Positions 1-9,093 of a stretch of DNA of 64,000 nucleotides are shown here, piece by piece. The stretch is taken from assembly GCA_004015825.1 (NCBI GenBank), contig SAYS01000018.1, positions 58,868 through 122,867 on the forward strand. The letters run 5' to 3'. The first letter of the stretch is position 1; each line of letters opens with the position of its first letter. The notes beneath the pieces are model-generated. The model saw nothing but the letters and a program-made list of their open reading frames with translations, had not been told where the DNA came from and did no database searches. This DNA is from Halovenus amylolytica (GTDB lineage Archaea > Halobacteriota > Halobacteria > Halobacteriales > Haloarculaceae). A program made the position numbers and the translations under genes.

Positions 1-453
1 ACGCTGACCCCCTCTGTTATCGAGGGCGGGGAGGCGATCAACCAGATCCCCGCCGAGTGTACGATCCGCTTCGACCGCCGGACAGTTCCACCCGAGACTG
101 TCGAGAGCTTCTTTACTGATCTCGAATCCCATCTCGCGGAGTGGCTGTCCGACGCCTACGAGCTCGACGTCGGCCTCGTCCGGCCGGAGATGCCCGCACC
201 CGAGGCCTTCGAGACCGATCCCGGGGAGTCACTCGTCGAGGCGCTGCTCGACGCCAGTGGCGGCGGTCTCCGACCGTTCGGCGCGGCGACGGAAGCCTCC
301 TATTTCGACGGCCCGGTCGTCGTCTTCGGACCGGGCGTGCTGGCGGACGAGCACGGGCCGGTCGCCCACGCCGACCGGGAGTACGTCGATGGAGGGGAAC
401 TGAAAGCGGCCGCGACGGCGGTTCGCGAGACAATTGAGCGCTTTCTCGGGTAA
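1..453 (+). CDS. M20 family metallopeptidase, C-terminal part
   Basis: The frame is open from the first base of the window to a TAA stop, so only the last 150 residues are present and the start lies outside. The visible part begins in the dimerisation (lid) domain typical of M20 peptidases and deacylases (GGEAINQIPAECTIRFDRR). It returns to the catalytic domain with a GPG...AHADREYV segment, where family members supply a late metal-ligand histidine and a substrate loop. Family members are zinc or cobalt dipeptidases or N-acyl amino acid deacylases of the ArgE/DapE/CPG2 group. The substrate cannot be told from this fragment. A second, distinct M20 enzyme lies in the arginine cluster of this window. 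Confidence 0.8.
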   Translation, partial: TLTPSVIEGGEAINQIPAECTIRFDRRTVPPETVESFFTDLESHLAEWLSDAYELDVGLVRPEMPAPEAFETDPGESLVEALLDASGGGLRPFGAATEASYFDGPVVVFGPGVLADEHGPVAHADREYVDGGELKAAATAVRETIERFLG

Positions 454-505
454 CAGTCACCGACAAACCGGCCGGCTTTTTACAACGGATCACGCACACA
501 CGAGC

Positions 506-2614
506 ATGAGCCACGACAAACTCCCAACGGACCAGCCGGCGGTGGTCACCTGTGGGCTTCCCTACGCGAACGGCAGTCTCCACGTGGGGCACCTGCGGAC
601 CTACGTCGCTGGCGACCTCTACTCGCGTGCGCTCCGGCGTGTCGGCCAACAGACAGCCTTCGTCTGTGGCTCCGATATGCACGGGACGCCCGTGGCGGTC
701 AACGCCGCCAGAGAGGGTGTCGAACCACGGGAGTTCGCACTCGAGTTTCACGAACAGTACAGAGAGCGGTTCCCGCAGTTCAACATCGAGTTCGACAACT
801 ACGGCCACACCGACGACGAGACGAACACGGAACTCACCCAGGAGTTCGTCGAGAGCTGGATCGACCAGGACCACATCGTCGAAAAGGAGATCCAGGTGGC
901 CTGGGATGCCGAAATCGAGGAGCCGCTCCCGGACAGATACGTCGAGGGGACCTGTCCGTACTGCGGCGAGAAGGCCCGCGGCGACGAGTGTGACGAGGGC
1001 TGTCAGCGCCACCTCGAACCGGGTGAGATCGAGAACCCGACGAGTGTGACCACCGGCAACCCCGCCGAATACCGCACCCGCGAGCACAAGTTCCTCCGTC
1101 TCTCGGATTTCCAGGAGTACCTCCAGGGCTTTCTCGACCGTCTCGAAGGGACCGAAAACGCCCGCAATCAGCCCCGCGAGTGGATCGAGGGGACGCTCGA
1201 AGATCTCTGTATCACTCGCGATATGGACTGGGGGATCGACTACCCCGGCGACGACCGCGAGGATCTCGTCCTCTACGTCTGGGTCGACGCGCCGATCGAG
1301 TACGTCGCCTCGACGAAACAGTACGCCGAGCGAGCAGCGGACTACGACTGGGAGCAGGTCTGGAAGGTCGACGGTGAGGAAGCACACGGAACCTCGTGGG
1401 ACGACGAGTGGACCGACGACTCCGGCGAGATCGTCCACATTATCGGCCGGGATATCATCCAGCACCACTGCGTCTTCTGGCCGGCCATGCTGCGCGGCGC
1501 GGGCTACAACGAACCCCGGTCGGTGCTCGCGACAGGGTTCGTCGGGATCGACGGGAAGGCACTCTCGACGTCACGCAACCGTGCCGTCTGGGCCGAGGAG
1601 TATCTCGACGAGGGGTTCCACCCCGACCTGTTCCGGTACTACATCGCGACCGGCTCGGGACTCGAAAACGATGTCGATTTCTCCTGGGACCGGTTCGCCG
1701 AGCGCGTCAACGGCGAACTCGTCGGCAACATCGGGAACTTCTGTTACCGGGCGCTGCTCTTCGCCCAGCGCAACTACGACGGCACACCAGATGCGGACGT
1801 GAGCGACGAAGTCCACGAACGCATCGAGGACGCAGTCGATCGGTTCGAGACGGCCGTCGCCGAGTACGACGTCCGTGATCTCGGCCAGATCGCAGTCGAT
1901 CTCGCGGATTTCGGCAACGAGTACATCCAGCGCCACGAGCCCTGGAATCTCGTCGACGACGACCCCGAGCAGGCCGCACAGGTCATCCGTGACTGTGTCC
2001 AGCTCACCAAAGCTTGCGCACTGCTGATGCAGCCAGTTATGCCCGAGAAGGCGGCCGCGCTGTGGGCACAACTCGACGAAGACGGCGCTGTCGACGAGCC
2101 CGAACTCGACGCCGCGCTCGCGACGCCGCCGGCCGACTTTGGCGAACCAGCGGAGCTGTTCACGAAAGTCGAATCGGAGACGATCGAAGTGCTCAACGAG
2201 AAACTCCGTGAGCGTGTCGCCGAAGCGAGTGCGGACGACGAGGAAGAATCCGACGAGGAGTCGGACGACGCGGTCGAACTCGACGCGCTCGAAGACGGTC
2301 GGATCGGTTTCGAGCAGTTCCAGGATATCGATATGCGTGTCGGCGAGATCACCGCGGCGGAGCCGATCGAAGACGCCGACGAACTGGTACGCCTGGAGGT
2401 CGATATCGGCCTGGAGACACGCCAGGTCGTCGCCGGTCTCAAACAGCTCCACGACGTCGACGAACTCCCCGGCACGCGAGTCATCCTGCTCGCGAACATG
2501 GAGAAAGCGGAGCTGTTCGGCTACGAATCCAACGGGATGGTGCTCGCAGCCGGTGACGAGGCCGATCTGCTGACGACACACGAGGACGCCGCGCTGGGGA
2601 CCCGAGTTCGATAA
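506..2614 (+). CDS. metG: Methionyl-tRNA synthetase
   Basis: This enzyme charges tRNA-Met with methionine in the cytoplasm. The 702-residue protein has the class I signature HVGH at residues 26-29. A zinc knuckle (CPYC followed by a Cys pair, about residues 150-165) follows. A KALSTS motif near residue 350 stands in for KMSKS. After the anticodon-binding helical domain comes an acidic linker. The last ~105 residues form an EMAP/Trbp111-type tRNA-binding OB fold (VGEITAAEPIEDADELVRLEV). The open frame extends upstream to 434, but the ATG at 506 is preferred. It matches the family N-terminus, and a TATA-like CTTTTTAC lies about 30 nt upstream, fitting a leaderless mRNA. Confidence 0.97.
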   Translation: MSHDKLPTDQPAVVTCGLPYANGSLHVGHLRTYVAGDLYSRALRRVGQQTAFVCGSDMHGTPVAVNAAREGVEPREFALEFHEQYRERFPQFNIEFDNYGHTDDETNTELTQEFVESWIDQDHIVEKEIQVAWDAEIEEPLPDRYVEGTCPYCGEKARGDECDEGCQRHLEPGEIENPTSVTTGNPAEYRTREHKFLRLSDFQEYLQGFLDRLEGTENARNQPREWIEGTLEDLCITRDMDWGIDYPGDDREDLVLYVWVDAPIEYVASTKQYAERAADYDWEQVWKVDGEEAHGTSWDDEWTDDSGEIVHIIGRDIIQHHCVFWPAMLRGAGYNEPRSVLATGFVGIDGKALSTSRNRAVWAEEYLDEGFHPDLFRYYIATGSGLENDVDFSWDRFAERVNGELVGNIGNFCYRALLFAQRNYDGTPDADVSDEVHERIEDAVDRFETAVAEYDVRDLGQIAVDLADFGNEYIQRHEPWNLVDDDPEQAAQVIRDCVQLTKACALLMQPVMPEKAAALWAQLDEDGAVDEPELDAALATPPADFGEPAELFTKVESETIEVLNEKLRERVAEASADDEEESDEESDDAVELDALEDGRIGFEQFQDIDMRVGEITAAEPIEDADELVRLEVDIGLETRQVVAGLKQLHDVDELPGTRVILLANMEKAELFGYESNGMVLAAGDEADLLTTHEDAALGTRVR

Positions 2615-2657
2615 CGATCAACGCAGGCTTTTGCCTCTCCAGCACATACAGTTTTCT

Positions 2658-2909
2658 ATGGCAGCGGGTTCAGACGACGAGACAGAAGACGAGTGGCGGT
2701 TTACACTCGAAGAGTTGGACGACGAGGCCGAGCCAGCCGAATCCGGGATCACCGAGGATGAAAACGACGAAGATGGCAATATTGCTGGCACACTCGCACA
2801 CAATCAGCCCCTGGAACCGGGCGATATCGACCTGGAGAACGCACTGTTCGTCCTCGTTGGCGTCCTCCTCGTCGTCGGTCTGATCGCCGCGACGATGCTC
2901 GGTCTGTAG
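2658..2909 (+). CDS. Small acidic single-pass membrane protein (DUF7312-like)
   Basis: An 83-residue protein with a very acidic N-terminal two thirds (EDEWRFTLEELDDEAEP) and one C-terminal transmembrane helix rich in Leu and Val ending LIAATMLGL. The acidic part would be cytoplasmic by the positive-inside rule only if other charges allow it, so topology is uncertain. It follows metG by 43 bases on the same strand. The arrangement resembles the haloarchaeal family I recall as DUF7312, which has no known function. The start at 2658 is preferred over the ATG at 2631 because conserved relatives begin near the charged stretch. Confidence 0.7.
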   Translation: MAAGSDDETEDEWRFTLEELDDEAEPAESGITEDENDEDGNIAGTLAHNQPLEPGDIDLENALFVLVGVLLVVGLIAATMLGL

Positions 2910-2912
2910 CCG

Positions 2913-3443
2913 TCACCCCGAACTCTGCCTGTCGTGTATCTCCAGGCTGACCTCGCGATCCGTCCCTTCCAGATCCGCGACGACGCGACGGATGACCCGC
3001 TCGGCCTCGGCTTTGATCTTCGGCGTCACCTTCTCGATGACCCAGTCGAGGGAGACGAATCGCGGGAGATCGAGCGCCCTCGAACTCGCCGACCCGGGGC
3101 GGTAGTTCACGACAAAGTGGACCCGGCAGGCGGTCTCTTCTCCGTCGGGAGCCGATTCTGGCTCCGGCTCGATCAGCCAGTAGCCGCTGGCGTCGAGATC
3201 CTTGATGAGTTTCCAGTCGATGCGTTCGGGGGCAGTCAGCTCGGTTACCTTCGACCGGGCGGTGTAGCTAAGCTTCCACCACGTGAAGGTGAGTTCGTAC
3301 TCGGTACCTGGCGAGCTATCGCCGTACTGCCGGACCTCGTCGAGATACTCCGAGTAGTTGGCATATCTGGGGAAATCGACGAGGAACTCGTAGATCTCCT
3401 CCGGTGGCAGATAGACGACAGTGCTGACATCGAGCGTATCCAC
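2913..3443 (-). CDS. SRPBCC (START/COQ10-like) family protein
   Basis: A 176-residue protein opening with a beta strand and the VYLPPEEIYEFLVDFPRYANYSEYL segment typical of SRPBCC polyketide-cyclase/COQ10-like proteins. A long C-terminal helix (LDWVIEKVTPKIKAEAERVIRRVV) closes the hydrophobic cavity in this fold. Members bind hydrophobic ligands, and the ligand here is unknown. The gene converges on the small membrane protein gene with only 3 bases between stops. A TATA-like GATTTTAGG about 35 nt upstream of the ATG supports the start. Confidence 0.85.
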   Translation of the reverse strand: MDTLDVSTVVYLPPEEIYEFLVDFPRYANYSEYLDEVRQYGDSSPGTEYELTFTWWKLSYTARSKVTELTAPERIDWKLIKDLDASGYWLIEPEPESAPDGEETACRVHFVVNYRPGSASSRALDLPRFVSLDWVIEKVTPKIKAEAERVIRRVVADLEGTDREVSLEIHDRQSSG

Positions 3444-3556
3444 ACGCCTACTCGGGGGGCCGTCGCCTAAAATCCTCGTGCCTGCCGTTCAGTGTATCGA
3501 CCGTAGCGACTGCCGAGACTGCTAACTACCAGGCTGGACCGCTGAGAACAGTGGTC

Positions 3557-3580
3557 GCTATTATTAACTTTGATAATAGC
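3557..3580. promoter_or_regulatory. 8-bp inverted repeat in front of the gene at 3629
   Basis: The arms GCTATTAT and ATAATAGC are perfect inverted repeats separated by the 8-base spacer TAACTTTG. They lie about 50 bases upstream of the ATG at 3629, in the AT-rich promoter zone. The size and symmetry suit a dimeric winged-helix repressor site or an extended TATA region. This is inferred from sequence only. Confidence 0.45.
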
Positions 3581-3628
3581 AGGGCAAGATTTTGATAGAC
3601 CCCTTGACAAATGTAGACGAATCCCATC

Positions 3629-4516
3629 ATGAGTCATCGCTCCAGTCCCGGCCGGCTGTACAACCGTCGGGTGACGAAGCATATCGACGATCTGCTTCCG
3701 GAGCACGTCCTCTTGGATCAAGATTTCACCTTCGAGGGAACGACTATCCTGGACCGGGAGAAAAACCCCGGCAAACCGGCGGGTGGGACCTGCAAGATCA
3801 AATCCTACGTCGGTCGGGACGGCCAGCTCGCAGTGCTGGAGAAATCCCAGCTCGTCTCCCGGGGAGAGACCCTGTGGGCGTGCTGGAACCGGATTCGTCG
3901 GACACACGCTGTCGGCGGGACGGAGCTGGCTCCGTTCCGGTACCACGTCCAGACACAGATCCTGAATCAGGGTGAGCGAAAGCGTGACGAGACCGTCATC
4001 AGCCTCACCGGGCTCGAAGAGATGCCAGTCTACGGCGGTCGCGAGGCACAGGCGGCACTCATTCTCGCCGAGAGTCTCGCTGTCGAGAAGGCCGTCGCCC
4101 CCGAAGAGCGCGAGGATGTCTGCTGTTCGTTGCACAAACTCCCCTCGCTGCCTGCTGTCATCAATAGAGAGGAGATGCTCTCGCTCGACTGGAAAGAGGT
4201 CGACGCACTCGTCGGGCCGGATGCCGAGATGATCGCGGCAGATGTTTCTATCGAGACGGTCCTCGACGAGGAGCGCAAAGAGGCCTCGAAAAAAGGCATC
4301 ACGATGTTCACCGACGACGGCCCCAACCTCGAAGATCGGACACGATCTCGGTCTCGCTCGCGAAGGCAGGCCTCCCAGCCCGACCAGCACGAGGTCGAGG
4401 AGCGGATCGCCCGATCACTGCCAGAGGACATGACGCCCGAGGAGGCCGAGGAGAAGATTCTGGAGATGGCCGAGGCAATCTACGAGATGCGGACCGGCGA
4501 CGACGCCCAGGAGTAG
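3629..4516 (+). CDS. Uncharacterised protein with RS-rich linker
   Basis: A 295-residue soluble protein that I do not recognise. The N-terminal ~200 residues look folded, with a WACWNRIRRTH segment and a CC pair near residue 170. An Arg/Ser-alternating linker (RTRSRSRSRR) follows, then an acidic amphipathic helical tail (EDMTPEEAEEKILEMAEAI). No signal peptide or membrane helix is visible. It stands alone on the plus strand behind an AT-rich palindrome and converges on the psiE-like gene. A basic RS tract is unusual in an acidic haloarchaeal proteome and may contact nucleic acid, but that is conjecture. Confidence 0.6.
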   Translation: MSHRSSPGRLYNRRVTKHIDDLLPEHVLLDQDFTFEGTTILDREKNPGKPAGGTCKIKSYVGRDGQLAVLEKSQLVSRGETLWACWNRIRRTHAVGGTELAPFRYHVQTQILNQGERKRDETVISLTGLEEMPVYGGREAQAALILAESLAVEKAVAPEEREDVCCSLHKLPSLPAVINREEMLSLDWKEVDALVGPDAEMIAADVSIETVLDEERKEASKKGITMFTDDGPNLEDRTRSRSRSRRQASQPDQHEVEERIARSLPEDMTPEEAEEKILEMAEAIYEMRTGDDAQE

Positions 4517-4524
4517 CGACAGCG

Positions 4525-5043
4525 TCAGTCGCCCATGGCAGCGTCGCCCCCGTAGACCCGCTCGGCGAACAAAAGCGCCACCAGCCCCAGAATGATGAGC
4601 GTGTATGCACCGGCTGCGAGCATGGCATCCTCGACAGTCTGGTACTCGCCGGTCCGGAAAATAATGACTTTTCGCACCATCGCGATAACGCCGGTGTAGA
4701 TTACGAGCCGGACGATCCGCCGGGTGTTTGTCTCTTCGACGTACGCGAGAACTGTCTGATACACCTCGACGATGATCAACAAGAGAAGTCCAGTGTCGAT
4801 GAAGCCGATCACGACCAGTGGATCGGTGATACTCCCGTCTTGCATGGCTGCGAGGATCTGGAGCGTGAGATCGATGACGCCGATCGCGAAGAGGATCGCG
4901 AACACCGTTGCAGCGGCCAGTTCGACACCCTGGACGAACCGACTGACGACGGCAGAGTACCTCTCCGACAACTCGTTCCCCGGTTCGTTTTCCACACTCG
5001 GAGTCGGTTGCTCCGGCGACGCTGACTGGTCATCACTGGCCAT
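4525..5043 (-). CDS. PsiE family membrane protein
   Basis: A 172-residue protein with a Pro/Glu-rich N-terminal tail and four hydrophobic segments. The spacing, and the RRIVRLVIYTGVIAMVRKVII stretch between helices, resemble the phosphate-starvation-inducible PsiE family, whose biochemical role is unknown. It should sit in the cytoplasmic membrane. The gene is convergent with the uncharacterised gene ending at 4516. The ATG at 5043 is the first in frame, with no better alternative. Confidence 0.75.
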   Translation of the reverse strand: MASDDQSASPEQPTPSVENEPGNELSERYSAVVSRFVQGVELAAATVFAILFAIGVIDLTLQILAAMQDGSITDPLVVIGFIDTGLLLLIIVEVYQTVLAYVEETNTRRIVRLVIYTGVIAMVRKVIIFRTGEYQTVEDAMLAAGAYTLIILGLVALLFAERVYGGDAAMGD

Positions 5044-5175
5044 ATGTGGCTCTCTCCCCCGCCAACAACAGGAGCCGGGAACTCATTTTCAGGGATTACT
5101 GTCACTCGCGTAAATATTCTGCGCTGACACGGAACCTCACACGCTGGTGGTGTCGGATACACTGAGTGATATCCT

Positions 5176-5234
5176 CCGCGCGACCGCAGGGAGCGCGGTT
5201 CCTCCGCTTGAGCGGCCGCAGGCCGCGAAAGCGG
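5176..5234. repeat. Nested GC-rich hairpins in intergenic gap
   Basis: CCGCGC/GCGCGG arms (5176-5181 and 5193-5198) are followed by CCGCTT/AAGCGG (5203-5208 and 5229-5234), which encloses GCGGCC/GGCCGC around a GCA loop. They occupy the gap between the divergent psiE-like gene start and the EF-2 gene end. No coding potential is seen. Confidence 0.55.
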
Positions 5235-5249
5235 CTTTTTTGGTCCAGA

Positions 5250-5293
5250 TTTTTTCGGTTCGGGTCGCCTGCAGCGACCGCTCACCGAAAAAA
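5250..5293 (-). terminator. Probable EF-2 transcription terminator
   Basis: Ten-base arms TTTTTTCGGT and ACCGAAAAAA are perfect inverted repeats. Inside them is a second hairpin, GGTCGC/GCGACC. The structure lies 10 bases past the EF-2 stop codon. Read on the minus strand, the transcript meets a run of six U just after the stop, as expected for archaeal U-tract termination. The symmetry makes it potentially bidirectional. Confidence 0.6.
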
Positions 5294-5302
5294 GGTGGTG
5301 GG

Positions 5303-7492
5303 TTAGAAGTAATCGATCGCTTCGGGAAGTTCCGTCTTCATGCCCTTGCGTTCGCGGATCTCTGTGATCGTCTCCGGCTGGAGGTTGTCGGCCATGACCT
5401 GGAAGCCGGCGTTTTCGGTGTTCCAGCTGGCACGACCTTCAGTGGCGGAGCGGATATCCGAGGAGAAGCCGATCATCTCGTCGACCGGTGCGACACCTTC
5501 GACGACCATCAGATCGCCTTCCTGGTACATGTCGTCGACGCGGCCACGTCGACCCTGGATCTCGCCGCTTGCTGCACCCATGTGCTCGTTCGGTACGTCG
5601 ATGCGGACCTGCTGGATCGGTTCGAGCAGCTTGATTTTCGCGTCGATCAGTGCGTTGTGCAGCGACTGGCGAACGGCCGGGATGACCTGTGCCGGACCGC
5701 GGTGGATCGCGTCCTCGTGAAGGCGGGCGTCGTGGAGGCGGATGAGTGCGCCTTCGACTGGCTCTGCGGCCAGTGGGCCGTCGTTGAGCGCCTCCTCGAA
5801 CCCTTCGAGGACCAGTTCCATCGTCTCGTTGAGGTGCTGGATACCCTTCGTGTCGTCGATGATGATGTTCGTCCCGTGGATGTGCTCGACATCCTGGGAG
5901 GTATCCTTGTCGAGACCGGCCTCCTGGAGGGCTTCACGTCGCTCCAGTTCGGGCATATCCATCGTCGCCTTGCCTTTCTTGATCACTTCGACGATGTCGT
6001 CGTCGAGTGGGGTGACCGTGATGTAGAAGCGGTTGTGGCGGTTCGGGGAGATCCCCTCGACTTCGCGGCTGGCCTCCTGTGGGGACTCACGGAAGACGAC
6101 GATCGGCTCACCAGTCGTGACCGGGATTCCCTGGTTGCGCTCGATACGCTGGGTGACGACTTCGAGGTGGAGTTCACCCTGGCCGGAGATCAGGTGCTCG
6201 CCCGTGTCCTCGTTGATCTCGATGTCGATGGTCGGGTCCTCTTTGGCGACCTGCTGGAGCGTCTCGATGAGTTTCGGCAGGTCGTCCATGTTCTTCGCCT
6301 CGACGGACTTCGTGATGACCGGCTCCGAGATGTGTTCGATGGACTCGAAGGGGGTCATCTCGATGCTGGAGACAGTCGAACCGGCGATCGCGTCGTTGAG
6401 GCCGGTGACGGCGGCGATGTTCCCTGCAGGGACGCGGTCGACTTCCTCGCGTTCACCACCCATGTAGATCCCGACGCTCTGGACGCGGTTTGTACCCACA
6501 GTTCCGGAGACGTACAGTTCCTGTCCTTTCTCGATGGTACCCGAGAAGACACGTCCGGCGGCGATTTCGCCGGCGTGTGGGTCGATCCCGATGTCGGTGA
6601 CCATCAGCACGACCTCGCCGTCCTCGTCGACGAACTGCATCTGTTCTGCGACGTCGAGTGTGTCGTCGCCACGCCAGATCCGGGGGATACGCCGGGGCTG
6701 GGCGTCGATCGGGTTCGGGAAGTGCTCACAGACCATATCGAGCACGACGTCCGAAAGCGGCGTCCGCTCGTGGAGTTCCTGTCGTTTGTCGGCCTGTTCG
6801 AGATCGATAATCTCGCCGAAATCCATCCCGGTTCGCTGCATCGACGGCAGAGAAACCCCCCACTTGTAGAGCGCAGAGCCGAAACCGACGGTCCCCTCTT
6901 CGACGGAGACTGTCCAGTCGTCGTTGATATCCTCCATCTCCTCGGTCATCCCGCGGATGAGATCGTTGACGTCGCGGATGACGGCGGTCATCCGTTCCTG
7001 CATCTCTTCGGGCCCTTCCTGCAGTTCGGAGATCAGTCGGTCGACCTTGTTGATAAACAGCGTCGGCTTGACACCCTCACGGAGTGCCTGTCGGAGCACC
7101 GTCTCGGTCTGTGGCATCGCGCCCTCGACGGCGTCGACGACCACCAGTGCGCCGTCGACTGCGCGCATCGCGCGTGTGACGTCGCCACCGAAGTCCACGT
7201 GGCCCGGTGTGTCGATGAGGTTGATGAGGTGGTTGGTGTCCTCGTACTCGTGGGTCATCGAGACGTTCGCCGCGTCGATGGTGATCCCACGTTCCTGCTC
7301 GTCTTCCTCTGTATCCATCGCGAGCTGTTCGCCGGCAGTATCGTCGGAGATCATGCCCGCCCCAGCAAGGAGGTTGTCTGTCAGTGTCGTTTTTCCGTGG
7401 TCGACGTGAGCAGCAATGGCAATATTCCGGATATTCTCCGGCTTATCCATGAGCTCCTCACATTCCTGGACAATTTTCTTTCGTCGGCCCAT
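5303..7492 (-). CDS. fusA: Elongation factor 2 (aEF-2)
   Basis: This GTPase drives ribosomal translocation. The 729-residue length is normal for aEF-2. The G domain carries AHVDHGKT (28-35), RGIT (68-71), DTPGH (94-98) and NKVD (148-151). The C-terminal domain IV has DAIHRGPAQ, whose histidine (about residue 597) is the expected diphthamide site. It stands as a single gene with its own TATA-like element (CCTTTTGA on the minus strand, about 40 nt upstream) and a U-run terminator. Long open frames antisense to it are artefacts of haloarchaeal codon bias. Confidence 0.98.
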   Translation of the reverse strand: MGRRKKIVQECEELMDKPENIRNIAIAAHVDHGKTTLTDNLLAGAGMISDDTAGEQLAMDTEEDEQERGITIDAANVSMTHEYEDTNHLINLIDTPGHVDFGGDVTRAMRAVDGALVVVDAVEGAMPQTETVLRQALREGVKPTLFINKVDRLISELQEGPEEMQERMTAVIRDVNDLIRGMTEEMEDINDDWTVSVEEGTVGFGSALYKWGVSLPSMQRTGMDFGEIIDLEQADKRQELHERTPLSDVVLDMVCEHFPNPIDAQPRRIPRIWRGDDTLDVAEQMQFVDEDGEVVLMVTDIGIDPHAGEIAAGRVFSGTIEKGQELYVSGTVGTNRVQSVGIYMGGEREEVDRVPAGNIAAVTGLNDAIAGSTVSSIEMTPFESIEHISEPVITKSVEAKNMDDLPKLIETLQQVAKEDPTIDIEINEDTGEHLISGQGELHLEVVTQRIERNQGIPVTTGEPIVVFRESPQEASREVEGISPNRHNRFYITVTPLDDDIVEVIKKGKATMDMPELERREALQEAGLDKDTSQDVEHIHGTNIIIDDTKGIQHLNETMELVLEGFEEALNDGPLAAEPVEGALIRLHDARLHEDAIHRGPAQVIPAVRQSLHNALIDAKIKLLEPIQQVRIDVPNEHMGAASGEIQGRRGRVDDMYQEGDLMVVEGVAPVDEMIGFSSDIRSATEGRASWNTENAGFQVMADNLQPETITEIRERKGMKTELPEAIDYF

Positions 7493-7734
7493 TATTACAG
7501 TGGACTATCGGCAGGAGGGTCAAAAGGATAGTGTTTCGTGCTCGCGAATTCTTGAGCGAGCGCGAGGCTCACCACGACCGGAGGGAGTGGTGGTGTTTCG
7601 CAGTCGTTCCCTGCACCGCTCACGACTGCGGTACTCGACTCCCACCAGCGAGACAAAATATACAAATTCTGTTACTTATAGAAAACGAATACAGAACGAC
7701 TCAAAAAACGCGGCACATAAGACCGACTTGAGAC

Positions 7735-7767
7735 GAAATTTGAACAGAGTTCGAACGGAGTTTGAGC
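7735..7767. promoter_or_regulatory. Three tandem 11-bp repeats upstream of the lipoprotein gene
   Basis: GAAATTTGAAC, AGAGTTCGAAC and GGAGTTTGAGC are contiguous 11-base units (about one helical turn each). They end 60 bases before the ATG at 7827 and about 25 bases before the TATA-like CTTTTAGG. Such phased iterons are typical of cooperative regulator binding. The rest of the 7493-7826 gap is an AT-rich promoter region without a gene. Confidence 0.4.
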
Positions 7768-7826
7768 ACATTCTATCCCCTTCTTGAAAAATTCCTTTTA
7801 GGGGATCGTGTCTCTCTCAAGTCGCA

Positions 7827-8855
7827 ATGTCAGATAAGTCACGACGGAGATTTTTGCAGCTTGCAGGTGGATCGACGGCTATCGCACTGGCAGGCTGTAC
7901 AGGTAGCGACGACGAATCGGGCGACGACGACGGAATGGACGACGGCGGGATGGAAAACGGGAGTATGGATGGTGGGATGGAAAACGGGAGTATGGAAGAA
8001 GAGGAAATGATGGGCACCGATCCCGAAGAGGCCCCACGCGCTTCCATCGATCGGTTCAGCGAAGCGGCCGGGACGTTGCTGGTACGCAACGACGGGAACG
8101 GCCTTCCGGGTCCGGACGAGGCAATCGATTTCGATCAGGCGCCGTTTCTCACACAGGGGCTCGGTCCCGACGGCGAGACAGTGGAGTACTACAACTTCGA
8201 CGTCCAGCCGACCGCACCGGCACCGATCTACGCCTTCGTCTACGAGAACGGGGATCCGGTCGAGGAACAGCTCAACATCGTCGACGTCGTTCCCGGTGAC
8301 GATGGCTACAACGACTTCTGGCAGGTCACCATGGTGACCGTGCCCGACGACTACGAGGCGAATACGGTCACGAGCGTCTCCGGCATTTCGGATGCAGACT
8401 ACGATCTCGAGCAGACGAACGTCATCAAGAACTGTCCGATCGTCCCCGAGGGATCGACGGCCTCGAAGCACGCCGGTGACGACCACGACGAAGCACCGAT
8501 CGTGCAGGGCTGGTACGACGGGCAGGTTGTCGACTATTTCCTCTTCGAGGAAGACAGCTTCGAGACGACGACTGGCAGCGTCCCGCTCTCGCCGATTTAC
8601 GTCAGCTTCAATACGAATCCGGGACAGGACGGTGGTGGGCCGGCAGCCGGCTTCATGACCGAGGAGACGAGTTCCCAGACGCACAACGTGGTTGCGACGC
8701 TGCCGGGTAACTCGGGCTATTCGCCGCTGTGGCGGGTCAACGTCTACGACAACGCGGAGTTCGGTGACGTCTCGGATCTCGACTCCGCGACGAGTGCGAC
8801 CATCCTCGACGACGAGGCAGCACACGTCAACTGTCCGATCGTCTCCGTGGCGTAA
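7827..8855 (+). CDS. Tat-type lipoprotein with two repeated domains
   Basis: A 342-residue exported protein. The N-terminus has a twin-arginine signal (RRRFLQ) and a lipobox LAGC, so it should be lipid-anchored outside the membrane after Tat export. A low-complexity linker rich in Met, Asp, Glu and Gly follows (GGMENGSMDGGMENGSM). The body contains two related units, each with a GYxxxWxV segment and ending in NCPIV, which suggests an internal duplication. Function is unknown. It sits directly upstream of the sulfite-oxidase-type gene, so it may be a partner or substrate-side protein, but this is inferred only from position. Confidence 0.75.
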   Translation: MSDKSRRRFLQLAGGSTAIALAGCTGSDDESGDDDGMDDGGMENGSMDGGMENGSMEEEEMMGTDPEEAPRASIDRFSEAAGTLLVRNDGNGLPGPDEAIDFDQAPFLTQGLGPDGETVEYYNFDVQPTAPAPIYAFVYENGDPVEEQLNIVDVVPGDDGYNDFWQVTMVTVPDDYEANTVTSVSGISDADYDLEQTNVIKNCPIVPEGSTASKHAGDDHDEAPIVQGWYDGQVVDYFLFEEDSFETTTGSVPLSPIYVSFNTNPGQDGGGPAAGFMTEETSSQTHNVVATLPGNSGYSPLWRVNVYDNAEFGDVSDLDSATSATILDDEAAHVNCPIVSVA

Positions 8856-8961
8856 GACGATGCGTGTCCAGTCCACCAGCTGTCACAGATCGACTCGGTC
8901 GCTACTGCATGGACCGACAGCCACGTATGGCCCCAGACCAATAAAATACAACTTCGCATCT

Positions 8962-9093
8962 ATGATAGCTATCGACACTCCGACTGACACCGACGACGGG
9001 CTGGATAGGTGCGGACTCGCAGCGACTGCCGAGTTGCAGTCGACAATAGATCACACGCGTGCGGGCAACGGACAGCAGGTGGTGCTCGCATGA
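8962..9093 (+). CDS. Possible 43-residue leader or coupled ORF
   Basis: A short frame starting MIAIDTPTDTDDGLDRCGL runs up to the molybdoenzyme gene and overlaps its ATG by four bases (ATGA), a common translational-coupling arrangement in this window. A TATA-like ATAAAATA at 8941-8948 is too close for a leaderless start at 8962, which weakens the call. It may instead be noise within the promoter region. Confidence 0.25.
   Translation: MIAIDTPTDTDDGLDRCGLAATAELQSTIDHTRAGNGQQVVLA

Noticed and set aside
5147..7531. A 794-codon open frame antisense to EF-2
   Set aside because: Its protein has no domain logic. Long antisense frames arise from GC-rich third positions, and EF-2 on the other strand is certain.
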